Part shown: in pieces, positions 49,500 to 59,500 of the stretch
Layout of the letters: each line of letters opens with the position of its first letter
How positions within the stretch are numbered: position 1 is the first letter of the stretch
Source of the DNA: Otis tarda
Lineage: Eukaryota > Chordata > Aves > Otidiformes > Otididae
Direction of reading: 5' to 3'
DNA: 64,000 nucleotides
Assembly: GCA_026413225.1 (NCBI GenBank)
Contig: CM048554.1
Location: forward strand, 11,548,001 to 11,612,000
Program-made: the position numbers and the translations under genes
The notes under the pieces: model-generated
What the model saw: the letters and a program-made list of their open reading frames with translations, nothing else
What the model was told of the DNA's origin: nothing
The model's database searches: none

Positions 49500-49960
49500 T
49501 ATCATCAGTAAGCACATGCAGAATCATAATTATGCCATGTACAAGTTCTTTGATAACATGTACAGTTTTCTTCTTAATTCTTTATCAAATGCATTGATCG
49601 TGGCATGTGTGCATTGATCCAGGTCCACCATCTGGCTGTGTGTGATAAGCACAGTGGCATCTTTGCATTTCCACTGTCATTCATTGCGCTACAATTTGGC
49701 TGCAGGGGAGTAGTGGCTGGGATTAGCCCTGTTCTGCTACTTACTTGCATTTTAAGTTGACACCTCTACAGCGGCTCAGACCACATTACAAACTGAAACA
49801 CATACGCACGACTTAGTGATGTGACACTCCTCAATAAGCTTACTCCACTAGCTACTCAACAATCTGTAATTGGATTTGTAGGAATAACAGCAAAAGATTT
49901 CCTAAGAATTGCTGGGGACAGAAGGTGAAGTTTTCTCATTATTGGCAAAAGGCTAGGTAT
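49500..49960. promoter_or_regulatory. Candidate conserved noncoding block with OTX-type core
   Basis: It contains GGGATTAGC at 49719-49727, a good OTX/CRX/PITX site, TTTGCATTTCC, a repeated GCATTGATC (about 49592 and 49612), and GGTCCACCATCTGGC, an E-box context. Sequence complexity is high over more than 400 bases. If OTX1 regulates its own enhancers, this is a plausible place; that is speculation. Confidence 0.36.
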
Positions 49961-50099
49961 AGATCCTAGGCGATTGGTATTTTCCATTAAAAACAAGCTG
50001 CCAGCGGTTTGCAGGACATTTTCAAAAAACCCAGCAAAACAGGATCAAGGGAGGCATAGGGTTTGCACTTGTTCTATCCGTTCTCATCACATGCAAGTG

Positions 50100-50290
50100 G
50101 ACTGGGATCCCGCCGCCCTCCCCTGAAATTTAAGAGAAGAGGCGGGGGGAGAACCAACTTTCGGAGGCGCCCTGCAGCCTGCTCCGCTTTGTTCGGCTGG
50201 GAGTGAACCGGGAGCATTCCTCAGGAGGGCACGTCCTCCTCTCTCAGCGCAGGGTTACCCGCCTGAGAAGGAAGCTTCCCAGGATGGCAG
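50100..50290. promoter_or_regulatory. Small CpG-rich, GC-rich patch inside the intron
   Basis: At least ten CpG dinucleotides occur within about 190 bases (CCCGCCGCC, GGCGGGGG, CGGAGGCGCC, TCCGC, TTCGGC, ACCGGG, CACGTCC, AGCGCAG, CCCGCC), while most of the window has few CpGs. No coding frame or known repeat explains it. It could be an unmethylated enhancer core or an alternative promoter. Confidence 0.4.
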
Positions 50291-50519
50291 TCTGAAAGAT
50301 GCTGCTTTCCAGCTTACGCATCCCATACACTTGCCAAAAGTCTTTGTTTCATAACACCACTTTTTTTTTTCTTTTTTTAAATTATAAAGTCAAGTTTACA
50401 CAAGAGAAAATCCCTTAAGTGGAGCTCGATGAATGTTGACTCCTATGATGAGTAAGCAGCTGCTTTAACTTCTGTCTGTAACTCGGCTGCGGAAAGGCAC
50501 AGAAAATACCATCTGTAGA

Positions 50520-50930
50520 CTATTGATCTCAGGTGGGACGTTATGCCCTGTCTGGATGATGGCACTGCTGTTTCAGAATATTTCTCAACCTGCGTGCTTG
50601 GGACCCTGTTTGTGGGTAATGCCAATGGCATTGACAATCATGGTGACAGGCGAAACGAGCTTCTGCATCCCGACGCCTTAGGTGATTGTTGTCAATTATA
50701 CCTCCCAGATGAGGGAGAGGGCAAACTTGCCTAAGCAGAGAAAATTCCAGAGAAGAAGTTAGGGGAGGGCTTTGTCGCTGCTTTTGGTTGAGATCGACTT
50801 TCTCGATGATCTTTCTTGGGAGCCCCGTGGGTAGCCAAGGCTGCCCTCGCATTGTTTGCTGGGAGAGCGCCTCGCTCTCCGTATCGGTGCAGGCGAGCGA
50901 GAAGAGGAGGAAAACAGAAAGCGTATTTGG
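50520..50930. promoter_or_regulatory. Candidate conserved noncoding block
   Basis: This is a complex, CpG-containing block with GGTAATGCCAATGGCATTGA (a near-palindrome around TGCCAATGGCA at about 50617-50636) and TTGTTGTCAATTATACC. It lies 230 bases after the CpG-rich patch. Regulatory function is inferred. Confidence 0.33.
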
Positions 50931-52979
50931 AATTAGATATTTCAGCCTGCCCTTAAAACTTGCTGTAGAGCCAAGTGCAGTGTGAAATAGAAATGCTTGC
51001 CTTGATCGCCGTGTAGATGTATGGCTCCTGAAGGGTTAAACGGGTTAAATCTTATTTATCTGAATAGAACTGCAGGGCTGTTTTGCAGAATGCTCCAGCA
51101 CAAATACCTATGGTTCACTTTGACGTTACAATTTTTTTTGTTGGTTTCTTTACTTTAAATACTTGAACTGGTAGACCTTTTACTTTTTTCTCTGAGAAAG
51201 ATGTATTTGTACCAGATTAGAAAAGCTAAACTGTTTCTTTACATTGAATAATCAGCCTGTCATGACAAATCTATCTCCTTCTGCATGAGTAGGTGCCAGT
51301 TTGACTAGCTTCTTTTAGGCTCACACTGGGTTTTAAGCTGGATCCATGTGCATGACTGGCAGTGCATTTGTTGGGCCAGATCTAAGGAGCCAGAGAGCGT
51401 TCAGCTCCTTTTTGCCTACAAAAGAGCAGCCAGACAACCAGCAAGAGGCCTTGGATGTAGCACAAGGTGATACTTACTTAGTCAGCCTTTCTTTTTTTCA
51501 GATATATGTTTTTTTTTTTCATTCAGTAAACTTAAGAGTTTCTCTGTTTCACAATGACACAAGGAATTAAATTATCAATGGGTTATTTTTATACAGCTAG
51601 CGTTCTTCACACCAGTAATACTGAACCAAGTGAATTGTAGGTTTTCCAGAACAACATAGGTTATATTAAAAAAAAAAGAAATAAAAATTTAAAAATTGCT
51701 AGCTAACATTTCTTTAAAAATACCTCCTAGGTTTAAGGAGATGTTTTCCATTTTACAGCCACACAACCTCATTTTATTGTGAATTTGGGGTTTGGTTTTT
51801 TTTTTTCTTAAAGGGGACAGCTTTGTGAAGACATTGTTTGTGATTCTTCCAGTGTTAGACTTTGGGCTATTTCTGTTTTCGTTCTGTCTTCTCTCATTAG
51901 TTCATCAGTGCCATAGATCGTAAGCCAATAGCTGCTTCTTTATGACAAGTGATTTGATACTTTTTGTGAGATAGGTTCATGAAAAAATATTTTCAAGCTA
52001 TGTACAGTTTATTGCTAGCAAGGCAGCTGATGTAGACACCAGGCAGAAGGCAGAAAATATCAAAGGTGTTTATGTCTTTCTTTGCTGACCACTTCCTACA
52101 TTCTGACTAGCCACAGAAATCCGAAGCCAATGCACTTTTGTTTATGTCGCGTGTTCCGTGCTTAGCAATTCATATTTTGCTCACTACCTGTGTATTTTGA
52201 GCTGTTCTGAAACGGTGGTGGACACCAAACATAAATGTGGTCCCCAGGGTGATCAAAGATTTAATCTGACCAGATGGGACAAACTTGAGAAAGATTTTGA
52301 CTTTCCACTCTGTTTTGCAACAAGAAAGGCTGATTTTTTTTTCTCTCATCCTTTCTTTGTTAGGAAAGGCAGAGATCAGGCCATCCCCAGAGAAATGAGC
52401 AGGTGTGGCCATTTACAAGCATGTCTGGTTATATTATAAACCAACATAGAAAAGTTTGAAATGGTTTGAAAAGATCTGCTAAACAGTTTTAATGTTTCAT
52501 CCCAAATCCTATTTACTCAAACAAGAGCCGATCAAGGTCACAGTAAAACCCAGCCTGCCCAAACCTTTAAAGCGCATGTAATTTTATTTTTTTTTTATTT
52601 TTTTATTCTGTCTTCTCTACTAACTGAATAGGTACATTTTGGTAATCCTTGCCTCTGGACAAGCACAGAAGTCTTTTTCTTTCTGAATGGCTAATAACAG
52701 AGCCGTTCTTCCTGTCTAATGATGAAAGAGGTGGCAGTCAAGTTCTTTCTCTTAGATGTACTGTGCATTCGGGGCAGACCAGGGACAATTTTGAAACCTA
52801 CCGCTACAGGAATCATAGCTCCCCCTCATAGCTACAGTTCTGGTTTAATTTTGTTGCTGTGGAGTATCACTAATTCACAACTTTTTTTTTCCCCAATTTA
52901 CAGACACAGTAAAGAATTTTTAAACATCAAATGAATGCAGCTCACAGGATTATATATTTTTCACAGGGAGAGGATAATA

Positions 52980-53680
52980 CGTTATTGGACTGCTGATGTA
53001 AATTCAGTTTGGATCCTCCCAAAATTCTGCCGAAGGATGACTGAAAATCCCTGGCAGAGGGTGTTTGTTTTGTTTCTGTTGGTTTGTCTTTTTTCCTGAA
53101 AAAAATGCGAGAAGATTGCAGAATCTTTTGTGATTTAAGGAGATGGGATTTATGGGAGTGGTTGGGGTTTTTTTTCCGATGCAAGACTCCACCGCTCTCA
53201 GTATTTTACTGAGTTGGTCAGCTCTCAGCTTCTGCCACTGCCGAGTGACATCGCTGCCGGGTAATGATCTCGGACACTGCCCGCCAGTGTTTCACATTTG
53301 AATTCACCTTCCCAAATCCACAGCATCATTTTTGGCCAAAGTAATGTCAGTCATTGCCGTCTGCGGCGAGTACAAAAAGGACCCCCTAATGGCAGCCATT
53401 TTTATTTGTTTCTTAAGATCCAAAGGCTGCTGAAAGAACAATTGGATAAAGTTGAGGATTGGAGAAGCTTGATTTTCTTGTTCCAGTGAAATGAAACTCC
53501 CGTCCTTTTTTTCTTCCCCTTCGCCTTAAAAGCTGGTGTCTGCTAGGGGGTTGTAGCTGTGTCAAAGCCGTTGGGATGCCACTGCTGATCACTTTAATTA
53601 CTAGGACTAAGGAGGATAAAATTAAAAGTAGCACCATTGAAGCAGTGGAAGAAAGCTTGCCGAGATGTCGGTGAACTGTG
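52980..53680. promoter_or_regulatory. Candidate conserved noncoding block
   Basis: This 700-base stretch is complex and repeat-free apart from two short T runs. It contains GTAATGTCAGTCATTGCCGT (53341-53360), AATGGCAGCCATTTTT (a YY1-type GCCAT context, 53388-53403), GAACAATTGGATAAAG (SOX-type) and CACTTTAATTACTAGG (homeodomain-type). No exon signals fit. Regulatory function is inferred. Confidence 0.36.
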
Positions 53681-54179
53681 AAATATAAAAATTGCATACC
53701 AATACATTTTTATAGGAGGGGAAACAAGGAATTACATTACTTATTCTTGAGGAGTTTGTCCTTAAATGGTGAAGTTTTCCTCGCTGTGCATCCGCGTGGC
53801 AGATCTTTAGACCATTACAAAGTAATTGGGGGAAAATAACAGAGCAAACTTTCATGTCTCTTTGGCGTGTCAGGTTCATGTCAGAGGGGGAAAGATTTTA
53901 CTGAGTTTTCACTTCCACTGTATGGGAAAAAAAATAGCTGTGTGTGTTTTTGCACAGTCCCTTCTTGGTGCAGAGCTTCTCTTCGTGTCTCCTTTTTTTT
54001 TTTTTTCTTTCATTTTTTAGTATCTATGTTCATACCTCTGTACCTCTCCCAAGCACTTGCCTTTCCAAAATCCAGGGGATCGATTTGCTGATTAATTATT
54101 GTTCTGTACCTTAAAACTTAATCTGGCTACTTTTTCTGCTCTCGGTTTCCTTGCTCCTTCCACCAGTGTTTCCTCTACC

Positions 54180-54690
54180 AAGCTCAGTAAGCAAGGGTTC
54201 AAATTCCTGAATTGAATTTAAGCAAGAACTAGGCTGGTTTTTCGCTTATCCGCTGGTGATGATTGCCTTAATCAGCACAAACAGAAGCCACAATAATCTG
54301 TGTTTGCTTGGAGATCCCCGGGATGTTAATGACTATGCTAATAGTTCAGGATACAAATTTTCTTTCAGGAGGAGGGGAGAAAGGAGAGGGGGGCATCAGC
54401 CTGCTCCGTTTAGGGCGGGTTTGTCACAAATACGTAACTGGCCTTATTTTAAACTATGTGGGCTATTGTTTGACTTTAAACCACGTGGGAATCTTAATAT
54501 AAATTTTGCACATTCCTTCTTAAAAGTCATTTAAGTCAAGCCCACAAGTTTCTATATCCTAGGAATTATAAATAGAGATTTTGGCGGTTTTATTTCATGT
54601 AAAATTCAATGTAATTTATGTCACCAAATACCGTGGGTTGAAATAAATCGGCTGCTGTATCAGTTGGCTGGCTAGAAATTAAATTAAATG
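54180..54690. promoter_or_regulatory. Candidate conserved noncoding block
   Basis: This is a complex block with GATTGCCTTAATCAGCACAA (about 54261-54280), ATGTTAATGACTATGCTAAT (about 54323-54342) and AAACCACGTGGGAATC with a CACGTG E-box near 54482. It is free of recognised repeats. Regulatory function is inferred. Confidence 0.37.
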
Positions 54691-54939
54691 GATCTATTCT
54701 GTGCATAGGAGCCGGGGAGGGGGCAAGCTCTCTGGTTGTCTTTCTGATGTGTACTTTCCCAAATAAGTTTTTGCTAGAACTTTTGCTGTGTGCCTTCTGG
54801 GGAAGTTAAAGGGTGAGAAAGCAAACAAAGCCAGCGTGCCATCCCAGTGCCTTGCAGGGCCCGGGCAGAATTGTCTTTCCAGGGGAAGGAGGACATTAGG
54901 AGAAAAGTAAATCCAGGCAATCTGATAGGGAATCAGGGT

Positions 54940-55260
54940 TCTGTCACTCAGGGACAAGATACGGTGCTGTGTCCATAGGCTTTGTTTACTGTAGGGTTTT
55001 ATGAGTTGTAACCTGCCCATGCAAGCTGTTAATGAGGCTAAATCTTGCTGCTGGAGGATTGAATTACAGCACACCTCTGGGCTAATGGTTATAAACAGAG
55101 AGTCCCATTAGGGCTGCATTCTGATTCAGTCATTTGCATTTTTCCTATTGTGCCGAGAACAATGCTGAGTAAATAGCTACAAACAAACAATTTGCATGGA
55201 AATGGCTGAAATGTACCTAATTAGTATTTTGCCCTTGTTTTATTAATGATTGCTTAAACT
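54940..55260. promoter_or_regulatory. Strongest candidate enhancer: POU/SOX/homeodomain cluster
   Basis: Two exact octamers ATTTGCAT occur at 55132-55139 and 55190-55197. Between them ATTGT (55147-55151) and ACAAT (55159-55163) face each other as a SOX-type pair, and AACAA runs directly into the second octamer. CTAATTAG, a palindromic homeodomain site, is at 55217-55224, and GGGCTAATGG and CCATTAGGG lie just upstream. The whole 320 bases are complex and repeat-free. This grammar is typical of neural-progenitor enhancers in established work on SOXB1 and class III POU factors; the assignment here is inferred. Confidence 0.45.
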
Positions 55261-56385
55261 CGATGGCACTTAGCAGCAGCTCTCACCAGCATCCGCAGGT
55301 GTGGGATGCTCAGTTGCTGGGCTGGTGGGAAGGCTGCCAGGCTGACTCTCCAAAATTAGGCAGCTGGTTACCTTCCACTCAGGTCAGGTCAACTGGGTTT
55401 TATCCTGGTCAGTATGTCAGTGGTACGAACCTATCGGCAGCTTTGCCTTAAAGCCAAGCGCTTGACTTTGTTGGGCTTATGAGTGTTTCTGGTATTGAGA
55501 GGAGGGCGAAAACAGCCCTGACTTTGAAAGAATCACATTTTTAAGGTGAAAACTGAATTCCTTCCCTTATGATTTAATGGATTCTTATAGATATGTTTTA
55601 ATACATCTTTTTATTAATTTTTTTTTTAGTATAGTGGGCTAGTCTTTTCCAAACTTTCGTGCCACAGGACTTTGCTCATTTATGTAACTGAAGTATTGTT
55701 GTCCTTCTAAGATAGTTATGAGCATTAGCAGGACAGCAATACGATCTCTTTAATTACTGACCAAAGCCACACTAGTATGATGTTTTAAAGCGAAGCAATG
55801 TCTTTTCTTCTCCGACATCTATTGTTCTTTCATCAATTTTCATTAGTTTATTTAAAAAAAAAAAAAGATGTATCCACTGAAGTCAAAGGATTAGTTCTTT
55901 TCCATGCCTCAGATTCGATGTCACTTTACGCTTTGAACTCAGCTTGGCGATTGGAGTAACCGAGTAACCGAGAGCAACATCTGACTTCTCATTTCTGTTT
56001 TATGAGAGAGTATTACTCAAACAAATAATTCAGTTTAGTAAAATTATTTTTGTAGCCATGGTAAAACATTTTGTAGTTGCTACTTTGAGGCAAAAGTGTC
56101 TGAGAATTCTCATCAAGGTATTTTTGTAGAACATAATTTATAAATACTTTAAATTGCAGATAATTAGGTTTCTAATGCAATAATAATTTGGAGAATGCTT
56201 AAAAAAAATCTGATACATAGATGTCTCTAAAAATTGTGGTGTGACACCCAACTGATATCGAGCATCCTATTTATAATGTGGGCCAAGCACCATGCTGTAA
56301 ACCAGTTACTATCATGATGATCAGATTGAGAATGAAATTGCATTTCTGTCAATTACTGAGTTGGCAACTGTTCAATATATCTCAG
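55261..56385. other. EHBP1: 3' end of the 18.5-kb intron
   Basis: This is AT-rich intron with poly-T at 55617-55628, poly-A at 55853-55865 and the short tandem GAGTAACC (two and a part copies) near 55954-55972. It ends in the acceptor TATATCTCAG. No repeat family was recognised. Confidence 0.6.
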
Positions 56386-56533
56386 CAGCAAGATGAAGAG
56401 CGGCGTCGGCAGCTGAGAGAGAGAGCTCGTCAGCTAATAGCAGAAGCTCGATCTGGAGTGAAGATGTCAGAACTTCCTAGCTACAGTGAAATGGCTGCAG
56501 AAAAGTTGAAAGAAAGGTCAAAGGCATCTGGAG
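56386..56533 (+). CDS. EHBP1: EHBP1 exon: second ERAR helix
   Basis: This 148-nt exon gives 49 codons and one leftover G that joins with AT of the next exon to make Asp. It starts QQDEERRRQLRERARQLIAE and continues ARSGVKMSELPSYSEM, then AAEKLKERSKASG. The N-terminal half is a basic/acidic amphipathic helix that repeats the ERAR core of the previous exon. The remainder (SELPSYSEMAAEKLKER) is a second short helix conserved in EHBP1 family members. The acceptor is TATATCTCAG ending at 56385; the donor is G|GTGAGC at 56534. It follows the longest intron of the window (18.5 kb). An open frame runs through both flanking intron edges here, but the splice sites and homology limit the coding part to the interval given. 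Confidence 0.96.
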
Positions 56534-59500
56534 GTGAGCTGAGGAACCTTGTATCTTATTCCTATGGCAACCTAGAAATCAGAGAAGATCTTTTTGGGTA
56601 TTACTTTTATTCACACTTCAAAACATTGTTCATCAGGTGCACATATCAAAAGACCTGGCTGTAGACATGTTTCCTGTATCAGCATTGTGTCACTTAATTT
56701 GCAGCAATGAAAAGAAAAGCATATATGTGATTGAAAGAAAAACATGTTATGTGTACAGGTTGCTCATATTGGCACGTTATTTACAGATCTGTCGTTACCC
56801 ACGGTGTTTTAGAATTTTATGATTGTTGGTTAAAATCTCTTCAATATATATTTTTATATAGGAGCATGGACATGGTTTGGGGGGGAAAACATTAGAAATG
56901 CTTAATAAACTTCGGTTTGTATTGAATGTGTTCAAAAAACTGCTTGGGAAGAGAATTTTAAAGGCAGCCATGGGAAGTGGGGGCAGCAACCTTTCGGTTT
57001 TAAATGGCAGTCTTTTGACACACTACTTGCCTTTACAGGTTTTGAGTTGTAATATTGCTATAATGTTATTACACTGACTTTGAAATGTCATTAAAATTCA
57101 TATACCTGCCAGTGCTACAAGCTGGAGTAATGTAGTGTCACTCAGACTCAAATGGGTGCTGAGCACACCTTTCATTACAGGCTTCTTGCTCTTTTAGTGT
57201 CTCCAGCATATTCTAAGGGGAAGTTGTGCTTCTCGTGCTAACGCATAATTGTGAGACGAAGTGTCAGGAAAATTCAGCTTTACGTTCACAACACATGATT
57301 TTTTTTTTTTCTCTACTACATGTATTTTAGATGCATATATATTTAAATATAGTCTTACAGCACCCTAAACCCTACTCTTGGGTTCCATTTAACACCAAAG
57401 AGAAAAGCAGTTAGTTGTACATCTTTGGGTCTGGTCTTCAGTTTTCCTCTCTTTGCCCAGTAAACCAAGCTTGCCAACATAATTCAGTTTCATGATAAAT
57501 GGGGAAATTACATCCTTGATGGGGAGGGAGTAAGACAGGCTGAGCAAAATGGCACAGTACTTGTATATTAAGTAGACTATGGATTTATTACTCCCCATCC
57601 TATGTTATTTAATTACTTCCTCCTCACTGTTTTATGGTGCCTGTACATCGCTGTTCCTGCCACCTCTCCCCTCCAAGTAAGGTCCACTTTCTGGGTATAT
57701 CCTGGGTGCTCAGATGGAGAGTAGTTACCCTCTTCTGTTGCAGTGACTCACGTGTTGTGTTGCTAAATATCCCAGTGTGCAGCTCTCTGGGATGTGGCCT
57801 TTCCTGTTCATATTTTCCTTTGAATTTCCTCTTCCTGCCATTCGTTCACTTTATAAACAGTCTCAGAGGTAAATGTGCGCTAAGCATTCATATTATTTTT
57901 TTAAAAACTGTTTATTTATATATAGCCTGCATATGCACTCAGAGATTTTCAGTGTTATTAAAGGAGGAGACAGTATCAGTACTGATGACAACTTGTTTAT
58001 AAAGTTATCACCACTATACCTGTTGGATTTTATCCAGTATAACAATTTTACTGCTTTCTGCTTTTTCATGTGCTTTGAGTTATCTCATTGGTTTGTATTT
58101 CTTACCTTTATTTTTCTTTGGTCATGCAGTAGTTCAGACGAGCTATTTGAACTTCTCTTGGACTTCCAGTTTTCATTCTCTCTCTCCTTTTGTTCCTCTT
58201 GGCTCTTTTCATGTCGATGTGCATTTTACAGCACTTTCTTCTACGTATTCAATCTCAAAAAGCTTTCCTTATGGCACATCTTCCACAAACTTCTGCCACA
58301 CCGCTGGTAATGTCAGGTGCCATGCTAAATCTCCACTTAAGGAGAAGAATTTCATTCTTCTAAAATAGAGTAGTTCTGTGAAATGGCACTTTATTAAACC
58401 GAATAAATTATAATTATTTCTGAGTTTAGTCTTCTTCATTTTTTGATTTCTACCAAAAATTAGGATATAATAGGCAGTCTTCTTATTATGTCTGGATTCT
58501 GAGTATTGCCTCTGACTGCATTTTTTTTTTTTATATAGTCTTGTATTCCCTAAGCAATACTGAAGACAAGCTTATACTAATATCTTATGTCTTCCAAGCT
58601 CTCTTGTCCATTATGCTTCATTAATCTCTTCTTCTGCATTGATTGCTACATTTTGATTTACAAAATGGAATGTACCAGATAGTTTTTCTGTCTCTCAATT
58701 CAGTTATTCCAGAAAAAAAAAGTGACATTTCAGCTTTGGGATTTTGGAGTTTTTAAAGACTGACTTCTTGCTCACTATTGTGGGTGCAAATGTGATCTCT
58801 TTCAGTGTTTCTGTATGCTCATTGAGAGTTTCATGCTTTGGCACTGATGCTACATTCTCCCTTAAAAGGCTTTATTTAATCATGGTGTGAAAAACTCAAA
58901 TGCCTATGGCAAGTTGAAACTTTCCTGGATAAGCAGCATCCTTTGCTACAAAATCCAGTCTTATTCATAGGTTATTTGGCATGTGAGACAGAAAATACTT
59001 CTTGCTGCCAACTGCCAGAGGGTTTGGGATGGCAGCTTCGAATTTATTAGATGTCCTAGTAGCTTCAGGCTGATAAGCGGGTCCAGGGACACTATCGAGA
59101 TAGGAATCCAAATATCTTCCTTTTTCCCAGCAGTGACAGGACAAAGGAATTGACATCTTATCTAGGTATTGTCCCCGTGCAGTGGCACACCCGTCTACTC
59201 TTTTGGGATTTCGGTAGTGTGTTTTCTTTACTCTCTGGCACATCTCCACCCTTTATTTGAGATGGCATCTTTGTGAGGATGTAGCTCAGATCTGGAGGTG
59301 ACGAGTAGGCAGTGAAGGGAGGGAACAATGGAAGGACAGAGGGTAAGACAAACACAGAGTGAGGAGGCTTTGGTGAAAAAGTGCCAAAAATAGGCAAAAC
59401 CGGGAGGGGAGAAGAGAATGAACACATGAACAGCACAGAAAACAGATGTTATAGGAGCGAGGAGAGAAAAACACAGGAGAAGCAGCATCCAAATGTGTTG

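Noticed and set aside
56278-56664. A continuous open frame starting MGQAPCC that spans the exon at 56386-56533
   Set aside because: Only the central part matches EHBP1; the ends are intron sequence read through the acceptor and donor. The splice sites and phase with the neighbouring exons define the exon.
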